Positions 8,593 to 17,559 are shown, counted from the first letter of the stretch. The stretch: 64,000 nt of DNA from Citromicrobium sp. (GCA_002729695.1 PBYQ01000004.1:46607-110606), one strand, 5' to 3'. The notes: a model not told the origin generated them from the letters alone. Program-made: numbers and translations.

Positions 8593-9030
8593 ATGACATT
8601 GCAGCGCCTGTTCTACACCAGCCGCATCATCGATGATGATGAGGTGCGAGGATCGACTATCGCGCGCCGGATTGCCGAAGCCAGCGCACAGCGGAATGCG
8701 GAGTGCGGCATCACCGGATCGCTGGCCTACATCGACGGACATTTCATTCAGGTGCTCGAGGGCGAAATGTACCCGCTGGAGGACACGTTCGAGCGCATCT
8801 GCAACGATTTCCGTCATCGCGAGATGAAGCTGATCGACTATCAGGCGGTGCCGGCCCGCCTATTTCCTCATTGGCACATGGCGTGCATCACCGAGCAGGA
8901 CGAAGGCCTGGAAGGCCGCGGTAGCTCGCTCTCCGAAATCCGCCTTCTCTCTACCCTCAACGTGCGCGAAGCGTTGACGGCGATGCTCACGCTGGTCGAT
9001 GAAGCCGAGGCGCAAGCGCTCGCCGCCTGA
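8593..9030 (+). CDS. BLUF-domain blue-light sensor protein
   Basis: A 145-residue protein made almost entirely of one BLUF (FAD-binding blue-light sensing) domain. The photoactive residues known from the family are in place: Tyr8 (LFYTSR), Asn35 (RNAECGITG), Gln53 (GHFIQVLEG), and Trp94/Met96 (FPHWHMA). After about residue 105 there is a short helical tail and no output domain, so it must act through a partner. The preceding gene, an MHYT-GGDEF-EAL protein, is the obvious candidate, since BLUF proteins commonly regulate EAL or cyclase enzymes in cis or trans. The stop is adjacent to the stop of the convergent GH16 gene. Confidence 0.93.
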   Translation: MTLQRLFYTSRIIDDDEVRGSTIARRIAEASAQRNAECGITGSLAYIDGHFIQVLEGEMYPLEDTFERICNDFRHREMKLIDYQAVPARLFPHWHMACITEQDEGLEGRGSSLSEIRLLSTLNVREALTAMLTLVDEAEAQALAA

Positions 9031-9894
9031 TCACTCCTCCGGCGCGTAGGCTCTGACCCAGTCGACCAGCATCGCCACATCGCCGGATTTGATCTTGTCG
9101 ACCGTGGCCTGCGGGAGGCCATTATAGGGCTCTTCGACACCGTTGGTCTTGAACGGGTAGGCCCCGCCGAGCGCGAAGTTCAGGATCAGATACTTCGGGT
9201 TGTCGTACGACCACTCGCCGTAGTGCTCCACCATCGGGCGGGTGACGCGGTAGACGGTGCGACCGTCGACCTGGAACACCAGTTCGTCCTTCTTCCACTC
9301 GACCGCGTAGACGTGCCAGTCAGTCACATCCTCGCCATCGGCAAAGAAGTACTTGTTCACCAGCGGCGTCTCGCCCGAATAGCCCGGGCCGTGGAGCGCG
9401 ACCCCGATCCAGTCCTTCTCACCGACATATTCCATGATATCGATCTCGCCCGTGTCGGGCCACCGGTCGTTGCCGAGCATCCACCAGGCGGGCCACACGC
9501 CTTCGGCATCGGGCATCTTGATGCGCGCTTCGGCGCGGCCATGCGTAAAGTCGAACTTGCCCTGGCTCTCGACCCGTCCGGACAGGAAGTCTGCCTTGCG
9601 ATCGGGATGCGGGTCGGTGCCGGGGGCATAGACGGGCCGCAGCATCAGTACGCCGCCATCGGCCCCTTCCACGTCGTCGACGATCGACAACACCTCGGGC
9701 GCGTCGACATAGGCCTGCTGTTCGTTGTTGACCCAGAAATCGGTGCCGATCACGTTCCAATGGTCGCGATCCAGTTCCGCCTCGTTGAACTCGTCGGCCC
9801 ACAGCAACGTGCGTTCACTGGGTTCATGCGCGGCGGCGGGCATGGCGATCATGCAGGTGGCGAGGGCCGAGACGGCCAGTGCGGTACGGATCAT
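9031..9894 (-). CDS. Secreted GH16 family glucanase (laminarinase-like)
   Basis: A 287-residue glycoside hydrolase family 16 enzyme with a cleavable signal peptide (cleavage near PAAAHE, residue 22). Catalytic motif GEIDIMEYV gives Glu150 (nucleophile), Asp152 and Glu155 (acid/base) in the ExDxxE spacing of beta-1,3-glucanases rather than the ExDxE of lichenases. Other family landmarks are WADEFN at 32 and VWPAWWML at 133. Expected to cut beta-1,3- or related glucans, such as laminarin, outside the cytoplasm. The RBS GAGAGGAAATCG is strong. A LacI-style palindrome lies just upstream (9913-9926). Agarase or carrageenase specificity within GH16 cannot be excluded. Confidence 0.92.
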   Translation of the reverse strand: MIRTALAVSALATCMIAMPAAAHEPSERTLLWADEFNEAELDRDHWNVIGTDFWVNNEQQAYVDAPEVLSIVDDVEGADGGVLMLRPVYAPGTDPHPDRKADFLSGRVESQGKFDFTHGRAEARIKMPDAEGVWPAWWMLGNDRWPDTGEIDIMEYVGEKDWIGVALHGPGYSGETPLVNKYFFADGEDVTDWHVYAVEWKKDELVFQVDGRTVYRVTRPMVEHYGEWSYDNPKYLILNFALGGAYPFKTNGVEEPYNGLPQATVDKIKSGDVAMLVDWVRAYAPEE

Positions 9895-9912
9895 CGATTT
9901 CCTCTCCTCTTA

Positions 9913-9926
9913 TGTGAACGTTCTCA
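9913..9926. promoter_or_regulatory. Candidate LacI-type operator upstream of the GH16 gene
   Basis: TGTGAACGTTCTCA is palindromic at 12 of 14 positions around a central CG, the general form of LacI/GalR-family operators. It lies about 20-30 bases before the GH16 start, suited to repressing that gene. No LacI-family gene is in the window, so the regulator would be elsewhere. Confidence 0.4.
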
Positions 9927-10084
9927 TGACATAAGGCGGCGCGATATTCCAGTCCCTGGCTTACGCCGCAGATCGCTGCTGAACCGGCCACGCGGTTGAC
10001 GCGCATCGGCGGGTGTCCGAAAGGCTGGGGCACGCTTTTCGCCGCACCGCGTTGAACAGACCAAATCAGTTTCCGGAGACCGAG

Positions 10085-11992
10085 ATGTATCGTGCCGCCA
10101 CCCTCGCAGCCCTGGCCGTGTTGGCTTCCGCCTGTACCACGATGGATGCCGAGGGGGATACGATGCAGACCGACACTGCGATGGTCTCCCCGATCCTGAC
10201 CACGCCCGAAGCGGTCGACGACCAGACCTACGCGCAGCCGCAGGTCGCGCGGGTCACGCACGTGGCGCTCGACCTCGATCTGGATTTTGACTCGCAGCGG
10301 GTCGGCGGCACCGCCACGCTCGACGTGCTGGCAAAGCCGGGTGCGGACAAGATCGTGCTCGACAGCAACGGGCTGATGATCCGCTCGGTCACCGACGGGC
10401 AGGGGCGCACGCTCGCCTACACGCTAGGCGACACGGTTGAAGCTGGGGGCAAGGGCGCTCCGCTGACGATCATGCTCGACGGCGCGAAGAAAATCGTAAT
10501 CGCCTATGATGCCCCCGCCGATGCCGAGGCACTGCAATGGCTGACGCCCGAGCAGACTGCGGGAGGCAAGTATCCCTACCTCTTCAGCCAAGGCCAGGCG
10601 ATCCTCAACCGCACGTGGATCCCGACGCAGGACAGCCCGGGCATCCGCCAGACCTGGGAAGCGCGGATCACCGCGCCCAAGCCGCTCGATGTGGTGATGA
10701 GCGGCGTGCGTCAGGGCGAGCCCGAAGACCTCGGCAATGGTCGCCGCGCATTCCGGTTCGTGATGGACAAGCCCGTTCCGCCTTACCTGATCGCGCTGGC
10801 CGCGGGGGACATCGATTTCCGCGCTACCGGCCCGCGCACCGGCGTCTGGGCGGAGCCTTCGACCCTCGACCGGGCCTATAACGAGGTCGCCGATACCGAG
10901 CAGCTCGTGGAAGCTGCCGAGGAGCTTTACGGCGACTACCGCTGGGGCCGCTACGACATGATCGTGCTGCCGCCCTCGTTCCCCTACGGGGGCATGGAAA
11001 ACCCGGTAATGACCTTCCTCACGCCGACCTTCATCGCGAGCGACCGGTCGAACAACGGGCTGGTCGCGCACGAGCTTGCGCATAGCTGGTCGGGCAATCT
11101 CGTCACCAATGCGGTGTGGGGCGACGGCTGGCTCAACGAAGGCGTGACCTCCTATTTCGAAAACCGCATCGTCGAAAAGGTTTACGGCAAGAAACGCTCC
11201 GAACAGGAGGCCGCGCTCGCCTACGCCAATATCATCGAAACGTTGAACGAAGTCGGCGCGGACGCGCCCGGCACCGCGCTTCACAATGATGGCGAAGGCG
11301 AGCTGATCGGAAGCGCGATTGCCTACGACAAGGGGCACTTCTTCATGCGCACGCTCGAGCGCGCGGTGGGCCGCGACCGGTTCGACGCATGGTTGCGCCA
11401 GTGGTTCGACAACCATGCGTTCCAGCCGGCGACCAGCCAGCTGCTATACGACGACATGCTGGCAAACCTCGTCACCTCGCCCGCCGAGGCGAAGCAGCTG
11501 AAGCTCTATGAATGGATTTTCGAACCCGGTCTGCCGAGCAACGTCGCCAAGCCCGATCCGCAAGCCTTTGCCACGGTTGACGCGGCGGTGGCCGCCTATG
11601 CCGACAACGGGGCGATCCCGACCAGCTGGAGCGACTGGAGCGCTGCCGAGCAGATGCGCTTCCTCGACAATATTCCCAAGCAGCGCACTGCCGCTCAGCT
11701 CGCCGCGCTCAACGATGCGTTGGGGCTGGCGGAAACCGGGAACAATGAAGTGCTGTTCCTGTGGCTCGAACTGGCGCTGGCCAATCGCTACGATCCGGCG
11801 GTGCCGCAAGCGGAGACGTTCCTGTCCGAAATCGGCCGCGCCAAGTTTATCCGTCCGCTGTTCGCGGTGCTGATGGACCAGGGTGACTGGGGTAAGCCGA
11901 TTGCGAAACGCATCTACGCCAAGACGCGCGATAGCTACCATGCCGTCACGCGTGCCGGCGTCGACCGGCTGATGGAAAAGGACAAGGGCTGA
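10085..11992 (+). CDS. M1-family aminopeptidase, lipoprotein
   Basis: A 635-residue zinc metallopeptidase of the gluzincin M1 family. The zinc site HELAH (329-333) is followed after 18 residues by Glu352 in WLNEG, and the substrate N-terminus recognition motif YGGMEN lies at about 300. It removes N-terminal residues from peptides; the C-terminal about 180 residues resemble the helical domain of leukotriene-A4-hydrolase-type members. Start MYRAATLAALAVLASAC is chosen at 10085, with GGAGACCGAG before it, because it gives a proper lipobox (ASAC), placing the enzyme in the envelope. An in-frame start 24 codons upstream lacks signal character. Confidence 0.94.
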   Translation: MYRAATLAALAVLASACTTMDAEGDTMQTDTAMVSPILTTPEAVDDQTYAQPQVARVTHVALDLDLDFDSQRVGGTATLDVLAKPGADKIVLDSNGLMIRSVTDGQGRTLAYTLGDTVEAGGKGAPLTIMLDGAKKIVIAYDAPADAEALQWLTPEQTAGGKYPYLFSQGQAILNRTWIPTQDSPGIRQTWEARITAPKPLDVVMSGVRQGEPEDLGNGRRAFRFVMDKPVPPYLIALAAGDIDFRATGPRTGVWAEPSTLDRAYNEVADTEQLVEAAEELYGDYRWGRYDMIVLPPSFPYGGMENPVMTFLTPTFIASDRSNNGLVAHELAHSWSGNLVTNAVWGDGWLNEGVTSYFENRIVEKVYGKKRSEQEAALAYANIIETLNEVGADAPGTALHNDGEGELIGSAIAYDKGHFFMRTLERAVGRDRFDAWLRQWFDNHAFQPATSQLLYDDMLANLVTSPAEAKQLKLYEWIFEPGLPSNVAKPDPQAFATVDAAVAAYADNGAIPTSWSDWSAAEQMRFLDNIPKQRTAAQLAALNDALGLAETGNNEVLFLWLELALANRYDPAVPQAETFLSEIGRAKFIRPLFAVLMDQGDWGKPIAKRIYAKTRDSYHAVTRAGVDRLMEKDKG

Positions 11993-12041
11993 TCGCCCTT
12001 TTTGCGTTGCAATAGACGGCCCACGACCGCACATCTGAGGT

Positions 12042-14135
12042 ATGTTGCGGCAATACGAACTGGTTGAGCGGGTCAAAGCGTACGATCCGGACGCGGATGA
12101 GGCGATGCTCAACCACGCCTATGTCTATACCGTGCAGAAGCACGGGACGCAGAAGCGCGCGAGCGGGGACCCCTATTTCAGCCACCCGGTAGAGGTCGCC
12201 GGCCTGATGACCGACCTGCGGCTGGACCAGCAGACCATTGCCACCGCGCTGCTGCACGACACGGTCGAGGACACGCTCGCCACGATCGAGGATATCGAGG
12301 CCAATTTCGGGCCCGAGATCGCCCGGCTGGTCGATGGCGTGACCAAGCTCTCCAAGATCGAGCAGTTGCCCGAAAACGAGCGTGCGGCCGAAAACCTGCG
12401 CAAGTTCCTGCTCGCCATGAGCGAGGATATCCGCGTGCTGCTGGTCAAGCTGGGCGACCGGCTGCACAATATGCGCACGCTCCACTTCATCAGCAAGGAA
12501 GAGAAGCGCCGCAGAATCGCGCGCGAGACGATGGATATCTACGCGCCGCTGGCGGAGCGCGTGGGCATGTACGAATACATGCGCGAGATGCAGGCGCTCG
12601 CGTTCGAGCAGCTGGAGCCTGAAGCCTTCGCCACGATCACCGGCCGGCTGGAGGAAATCCGCAGTCAGGACAGCGGGCAGGTCGACGCGATCGCGCTCGC
12701 GATCAAGCAGGCGCTGGCCGAAGCGGGGCTGAGCGTCGAGGTGTCGGGGCGCGAAAAGCACCCCTATTCCATCTGGAAGAAGATGGCCGAGCGGCACCTG
12801 CCTTTCGATCAAGTGACCGACATCTTCGCCTTTCGCGTGATTACCGAAAGCGTCGAGGACTGCTACCGCGCGATGGGTGTGCTGCACACGGTGTGGCAGT
12901 TCATTCCGGGCAAGTTCAAGGATTACATCTCCACGCCGAAGAGCAATGGCTATCGCAGCCTGCACACTTCGTTGATCTACGAGAATTCGATGCGGGTGGA
13001 GGTGCAGATACGGACCCGGGAAATGCACCGGACCAACGAATTCGGCCTTGCCGCGCACTGGGCCTACAAGCAGCACGACCGGCCCGACGGGCAGGTCGGC
13101 TGGCTGCGCGACCTGATCGAGATCGTCGACGCCAGCCACGATCCAGACGAGCTGCTCGAACACACGCGGCTGGCGATCTACCAGGACCGGATTTTCGCCT
13201 TCTCCCCCAAGGGGGCGCTGTTCCAGCTGCCCAAGGGCGCGACGCCGGTCGATTTCGCCTTCGCCGTGCATACCGATCTGGGCGCGGCGACGGTCGGCGC
13301 GAAGATCAACGGACGCCACATGCCGCTGCGCACGCCGCTGTCGAACGGCGACGTGGTCGAGATCATCAAGGGCAGCGAGGCGGAGCCGCAGCTATCCTGG
13401 CTGGGCTTCGTGGTGACGGGCAAGGCGCGCGCCGCGATCCGCCGCGCAGTGCGCAACAAGGAACGCGAAGACGTCGCCGAACTCGGCTCCAAACTCTACG
13501 ACCAGATCGCCGCGCGCACCCCCGCCAAGGTCGGCAAGAAGGCGCTACGCGAGGCGCTGAAACGGCTCGGGATGGAGGATGAGGAAGACCTCATGTACGC
13601 GATCGGCGCGGCGGAGATTTCCGATCACGAGGTGATGGAAGCGCTGGTCCCCGGCAGCACCGCCGATTTCGAGGAAGACCCCGACTGGACGCGGCACCGA
13701 AAGCAGGCGATCTCGATCAAGGGGCTCAAGTCGGGCAATGCCTACACGCTCGCCGAATGCTGCCACCCTGTACCGGGTGACCGGATCGTTGGTCTGAGGC
13801 GCAAGGGCGAGAGTGTGGAGGTGCACAATATCCAGTGCCTCAGCCTTGCCAACGGGATCGACAATGACTGGCTCGATCTCGACTGGGGCAGCCGCTCGGG
13901 CATGGCGACGGGGCGGCTGCTGGTCACGCTGTACGACCGGCGCGGGACGATCGCCGAGATGGCCAATATCGTTGCGCGCAACAACGCCGATGTGCGCAGC
14001 CTCGACAAGGTGCGGATCGAAGATCCCTTCGCGACCTACGAGATCGATATCGAGGTGCAGGATCTTGCCCACCTCACCCGCATTCTGAGCGCACTGCGCG
14101 CGAGCGATGCGGTCGCGCAGGCGGAAAGGGTATGA
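12042..14135 (+). CDS. rsh: Bifunctional (p)ppGpp synthetase/hydrolase (RelA/SpoT homologue)
   Basis: A 697-residue Rsh protein that controls the stringent response alarmone. Domains in order: HD hydrolase (His72-Asp73 in LLHDTVED, so the hydrolase site looks active), synthetase (about 220-340, with KSNGYRSLHTSL and VEVQIRTREMH), TGS (about 385-450, FSPKGALFQLPKGATPVDFAF), a helical/zinc-finger-like region with AECCHPVPGD, and a C-terminal ACT domain (about 620-697). Alphaproteobacteria normally have a single such enzyme. The start lies 49 bases after the M1 peptidase stop; its stop overlaps the start of the VOC gene by four bases (ATGA). Confidence 0.96.
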   Translation: MLRQYELVERVKAYDPDADEAMLNHAYVYTVQKHGTQKRASGDPYFSHPVEVAGLMTDLRLDQQTIATALLHDTVEDTLATIEDIEANFGPEIARLVDGVTKLSKIEQLPENERAAENLRKFLLAMSEDIRVLLVKLGDRLHNMRTLHFISKEEKRRRIARETMDIYAPLAERVGMYEYMREMQALAFEQLEPEAFATITGRLEEIRSQDSGQVDAIALAIKQALAEAGLSVEVSGREKHPYSIWKKMAERHLPFDQVTDIFAFRVITESVEDCYRAMGVLHTVWQFIPGKFKDYISTPKSNGYRSLHTSLIYENSMRVEVQIRTREMHRTNEFGLAAHWAYKQHDRPDGQVGWLRDLIEIVDASHDPDELLEHTRLAIYQDRIFAFSPKGALFQLPKGATPVDFAFAVHTDLGAATVGAKINGRHMPLRTPLSNGDVVEIIKGSEAEPQLSWLGFVVTGKARAAIRRAVRNKEREDVAELGSKLYDQIAARTPAKVGKKALREALKRLGMEDEEDLMYAIGAAEISDHEVMEALVPGSTADFEEDPDWTRHRKQAISIKGLKSGNAYTLAECCHPVPGDRIVGLRRKGESVEVHNIQCLSLANGIDNDWLDLDWGSRSGMATGRLLVTLYDRRGTIAEMANIVARNNADVRSLDKVRIEDPFATYEIDIEVQDLAHLTRILSALRASDAVAQAERV

Positions 14136-14494
14136 CCGCGCTGCTCGCGTATGATCACGTGCAGCTGGCCATCCCGCGCGGTGGCGAGGACCGGATGCGC
14201 GCCTTTTTCGTCGACCTGATCGGGATGCGCGAAGTACCCAAGCCCGATACGCTCTCGTCGGAGGGTTGCTGGTTCGAAGCTGGGACGGTGTCGCTCCACA
14301 TCGGTGTGGATTCCGATTTCCGCCCTGCGACCAAGGCGCACCCGGCCTTCCTGACCGACGATCTGGCGGGCCTGCGCGCGCGGCTGGAAGGGGCAGGGGT
14401 GACGTGCCGCGCCGACAAGCCGGTGGAAGGCTACCAGCGGTTCTTCGCGGACGATCCTTTCGGCAACCGGCTGGAGTTCATGCAGAAGGTCTAG
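14132..14494 (+). CDS. VOC (glyoxalase/dioxygenase) superfamily protein
   Basis: A 120-residue single-domain protein of the vicinal oxygen chelate fold. Typical features are the opening YDHVQLAIPRGGEDRMRAFFVDLIGM, SLHIGVDSDF in the middle and the closing FADDPFGNRLEFMQKV with the metal-ligand Glu. The family covers glyoxalases, antibiotic-resistance proteins and dioxygenases; the reaction cannot be predicted. It is translationally coupled to rsh by an ATGA overlap and its stop overlaps the convergent GNAT gene by four bases. Confidence 0.88.
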   Translation: MTALLAYDHVQLAIPRGGEDRMRAFFVDLIGMREVPKPDTLSSEGCWFEAGTVSLHIGVDSDFRPATKAHPAFLTDDLAGLRARLEGAGVTCRADKPVEGYQRFFADDPFGNRLEFMQKV

Positions 14495-15024
14495 TTGCGC
14501 GCGAGGTCTGCAGCCTTGGGCCAGTGCATGCGGAAGCGGATTTCGTCGGGTGCCTTGTCCCAGTCGGAGACCAGGCGCTCTGCAATAGTGGCGCCCAGCT
14601 CCAGGTAGAAGCCGACCGCACTCTCGTTCCGTTCGAACACCCACAAGTAAAGGCCTTTCGCTGGCTCGCGCGCGGCAGTGCGGCGCGCGGCTTCGACCAG
14701 CAAGGCCTTCCCCGCACCCTGTCCGCGCACCGCTGCGGCGCTGTGGAGATTGTCGACAAACCCGCCCCATGCCGGTTCGCGCTCGTGAAACAGGCTGACG
14801 AAGCCGACGATGCCTTGGTCGTTCTCGGCCACAACAACCTCCATGTCCGGGGCAGGGGAGGTCAGCCGCTCGCGCCACACGGCGTGGCGGTCTTCGATCA
14901 CCGGGCCGGCGAGGTAGGCGGGGTCGAGGATGGCTGCATAGGCGCTCCGCCAGTTGGCCGTATGAAGCGTCGCAATCGCGTCCGCATCGGCAGCAGTGGC
15001 GGTGCGCAGCGCGAAGGCGCTCAC
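14491..15024 (-). CDS. GNAT-family N-acetyltransferase
   Basis: A 177-residue GCN5-related acetyltransferase. The acetyl-CoA phosphate-binding motif A is clear (NLHSAAAVRGQGAGKALL), followed by LYLWVFERNESAVGFYLELGA, the usual motif B. Substrate unknown; similar proteins acetylate small amines or ribosomal protein termini. The start codon is GTG and overlaps the stop of the upstream cyclophilin gene as GTGA, so it is the last gene of the minus-strand cyclophilin operon. Confidence 0.9.
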   Translation of the reverse strand: MSAFALRTATAADADAIATLHTANWRSAYAAILDPAYLAGPVIEDRHAVWRERLTSPAPDMEVVVAENDQGIVGFVSLFHEREPAWGGFVDNLHSAAAVRGQGAGKALLVEAARRTAAREPAKGLYLWVFERNESAVGFYLELGATIAERLVSDWDKAPDEIRFRMHWPKAADLARN

Positions 15025-16061
15025 TCGGCCGCCACCGCGCGGATCGGGACGGGGATGTTGCAGATATCCGCGCCGTCCGCCGACGTGACGAAAAATGGAT
15101 CGCGGCGGTGCGCGCGCGCGTCCACGTATTGCGCGAAGCTGTCGCTATCGGTGGCGAGATACTCGAAGTGCGGGCGCTCGCCCTTGGGCAGCTCGGCGGC
15201 AAGGCGGACCGAGACGATCGGCACGCGCTTGGCCGGGTCAGCGTAGTAGCTCGCAGGCCCCTTGCCGCGCGGCAGGCTGGAGAGGTGCTCGATCCCGTCG
15301 ACTACGCGACCCACGACTGCGAGGTTGCGGTCGAGATGGCGCGGCGCATGGCCGATCACGGCATAGAGCTGCGATCCGTCGCCCGTATCGGGCGGATTTC
15401 CGCGACCGACCCCGACCATGCCGTAGCAGTGTACGGGCCAGGCATTCGCTGGGACAGTCGTGATCGCGCCTTTTCTACGTCCGTTGACCAGATCCATTGC
15501 AATGGGAAAACCGGCAGAGAAACCCCACGCATCGGTATATGGATCAGGCGTGGTGTAGCTGGTCGAAGTTACTATGCGCATTGGCGGGCGAACATACTCC
15601 TCTTCATCTCGGGGCCCGCCACTATCGTAAATCCGCCCGAACATGCCTTGTGCGAAATCGGCGGTATAGTCCTGCTTGGACATCACCTTCAGCCCATCGG
15701 GCACGGGCTTTTCCGCGATCCCCATTCCGGGGTCAGGCTGGCCCCACTGGACGACATAATTGTCCTGCACCCGCAGGATCGCCATCCCGTCCCAGTATTT
15801 GGCCTTCGCGAGCGTGCGGATGTTGTCGACCCATCCCTGGCTGAAGGGCGCGCCGATCAGCTGGATCACGACCTTGCGCGCATTGCCCTCGGCATCGGGA
15901 GCGAGCGTCATCACGAGCAGGTCTTGCGGAGCTATCGTCACCCAGTCGCGCGAAGGCGCGGTGGCCACGATCTCGCCCGGCGACCGCACGGCGTCCTGTG
16001 CCACGCCCGGTGCGGCCAGCGCCAGCGCGGCGAGAGCGAGCGCTCCCTGACGCAGCATCAT
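15021..16061 (-). CDS. Secreted cyclophilin-type peptidylprolyl isomerase (copy 1)
   Basis: A 346-residue exported protein (signal peptide MMLRQGALALAALALAAPGVAQ). The mature part resembles the cyclophilin fold: VVIQLIGAPFSQGWVDNIRTLAKAKYWDG, then ILRVQDNYVVQWGQPD where classical cyclophilins have FHRV..FM.QGGD, and YGMVGVGRG for the GM.NAG strand. The catalytic Arg position is kept but the preceding Phe-His is not, so isomerase activity is uncertain. It is larger than a minimal cyclophilin because of a roughly 70-residue insertion and a C-terminal extension. Start overlaps the stop of its paralogue by four bases (ATGA). Confidence 0.85.
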   Translation of the reverse strand: MMLRQGALALAALALAAPGVAQDAVRSPGEIVATAPSRDWVTIAPQDLLVMTLAPDAEGNARKVVIQLIGAPFSQGWVDNIRTLAKAKYWDGMAILRVQDNYVVQWGQPDPGMGIAEKPVPDGLKVMSKQDYTADFAQGMFGRIYDSGGPRDEEEYVRPPMRIVTSTSYTTPDPYTDAWGFSAGFPIAMDLVNGRRKGAITTVPANAWPVHCYGMVGVGRGNPPDTGDGSQLYAVIGHAPRHLDRNLAVVGRVVDGIEHLSSLPRGKGPASYYADPAKRVPIVSVRLAAELPKGERPHFEYLATDSDSFAQYVDARAHRRDPFFVTSADGADICNIPVPIRAVAAE

Positions 16062-17002
16062 TCGCCCTTCACTTGGCGCACCGGGTAGGTCAGCGCGCAG
16101 ATATCATAGTCGCTCGGCGGTTCGCTGTAGAAGGGGTTGGGCTGGATCAGCGCGGTCTGCCACTGCGCGAAGGTGTCGCTCTCGGTCTTGAGGTACTTGT
16201 ACTGCGGCCGCGCATCGGGCGCGAGATCGCTTGCCACCCGCGCCCATGCGATCGTCAGCGGGTCCTGTCCCTCGGCATAGAAACCCATTTCGCCGGTCCC
16301 CGGCGGCTGGGTGCGCAGCAGGTCGAGCCCCTCGACCACGCGGCCGACCATCGCGAGGTTGCGATCGAGCCGCCGCGGCGCGTGGCCGATGATCGTGTAG
16401 AGCGTGTCGCCGCGCCCGGTCGCCGGATCGACGTCGCGTGCCACGCCGACCATGCCGGGGCAGTGCAGCGGCCAGTCCGCCGTCCCGTCGGTCGCGATCG
16501 GCCAACCGCCCTTGAACATGGCGACCGGCGCGTAGGCATCGCAGAAGGCGTTGTCGAAGACGCGGTCTTCGCACGGGTTGGGGAGCGAGACCGGCTCCGA
16601 CAGCGGGTGGATGAAATCGGCGCGGCCGACCTCCTCCAGGCCCTCCATCGGCGCGCGATCTTCGTTCGGGTCGCCCCATTGCGCGACGAAGCCGGGCGCG
16701 ATGCGATAGACCGAGGAATTGGTATCCCACCAACCACCTTGCGCCAGCTGGCGCATGTTGCGGACCCACTTCTGGCTCCACGGCGCGTCCATCAGCTGGA
16801 TCACGATCCGCCGCTCGCTGCCGTCGGGCGCGGGGGCGAGCTGGAAGACCAGCAGATCAACGGGAGCGATTTCCTGCCACGCATCTGCGGGTGCCGCCTC
16901 GAGCACCTCCTTGGGGCTGGGCGGAGGCGGCGATTCCGCCTCTTGCGCGAAAGCTGCGGTGCCAAGCGCGAGCGCGGCGATAAGCGTGATGGCTCTTTTC
17001 AT
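16058..17002 (-). CDS. Secreted cyclophilin-type peptidylprolyl isomerase (copy 2)
   Basis: A 314-residue paralogue of the gene immediately downstream, with the same layout: signal peptide (MKRAITLIAALALGTAAFAQ), RIVIQLMDAPWSQKWVRNMRQLAQGGWWD, VYRIAPGFVAQWGDPN, CPGMVGVARDVD, TLYTIIGHAPRRLDRNLAMVGRVVEG. The active-site Arg is present (VYR), but the usual His is not. Probably periplasmic folding factor or a substrate-binding derivative. ATG 17002 is chosen for its tidy signal peptide; ATG 17020 six codons upstream is an alternative. The two copies most likely arose by tandem duplication followed by strong divergence. Confidence 0.85.
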   Translation of the reverse strand: MKRAITLIAALALGTAAFAQEAESPPPPSPKEVLEAAPADAWQEIAPVDLLVFQLAPAPDGSERRIVIQLMDAPWSQKWVRNMRQLAQGGWWDTNSSVYRIAPGFVAQWGDPNEDRAPMEGLEEVGRADFIHPLSEPVSLPNPCEDRVFDNAFCDAYAPVAMFKGGWPIATDGTADWPLHCPGMVGVARDVDPATGRGDTLYTIIGHAPRRLDRNLAMVGRVVEGLDLLRTQPPGTGEMGFYAEGQDPLTIAWARVASDLAPDARPQYKYLKTESDTFAQWQTALIQPNPFYSEPPSDYDICALTYPVRQVKGE

Positions 17003-17066
17003 GGAGACAGGGTCTGCCATCAAATGACGCTATCTCAAACCCCGCAAGCTCAGGACGCGCGGATTC

Positions 17067-17477
17067 TCAATCGGGCTGGTCCGCCAGGTCCTCCAGCGCG
17101 TGCATGTCCTCGTCCGACAAGCCGAAGTGATGGCCGATCTCGTGGATCACGACGTGCAGCACCAGATGCTCCAGCGTCTCGTCGCCGCGCTCCGCCCATT
17201 CGTCGAGGATCGGGCGGCGGAACAGGCGGATGCGGTTGGGGAGCTGGCCCGACATCTCGATGCTGCGCTCGGTCAGGGCATGGCCTTCGTACACGCCGCT
17301 CAGCTCGAACGGGTCTTCGATGCCGAGGTCGCGTAAAGTCTCCGCATCGGCAAAGTCCTCCACCGCGAAAACGACGTCGCCCAGCTGTTCACGGAAGGCT
17401 TGCGGAAGGGCGGCGATCGCCTTGAGTCCGAGAGCTTCCATCTCGTCGAGCGTGATCGGGGTGCCGAATTCTCTCAT
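17067..17477 (-). CDS. Small zincin-like metallopeptidase-family protein
   Basis: A 136-residue cytoplasmic protein of the short metallopeptidase family (formerly DUF1025) with HEIGHHFGLSDEDMHALE near its C-terminus: HExxH plus an acidic residue a few positions later, the expected zinc site. The N-terminal part (LPQAFREQLGDVVFAVEDFAD) is typical of the family. Proteolytic activity has not been generally demonstrated for these proteins. It is the first gene of the minus-strand group leading to the two cyclophilins (64-base gap). Confidence 0.9.
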   Translation of the reverse strand: MREFGTPITLDEMEALGLKAIAALPQAFREQLGDVVFAVEDFADAETLRDLGIEDPFELSGVYEGHALTERSIEMSGQLPNRIRLFRRPILDEWAERGDETLEHLVLHVVIHEIGHHFGLSDEDMHALEDLADQPD

Positions 17478-17559
17478 GCCCGATGCCTAGCGGAGCATCC
17501 GCGCCTTGCGAAGCGCCGGGAACGCAGCTAGGTGCCCTCCCTTCCCGAACGGGCGATGC

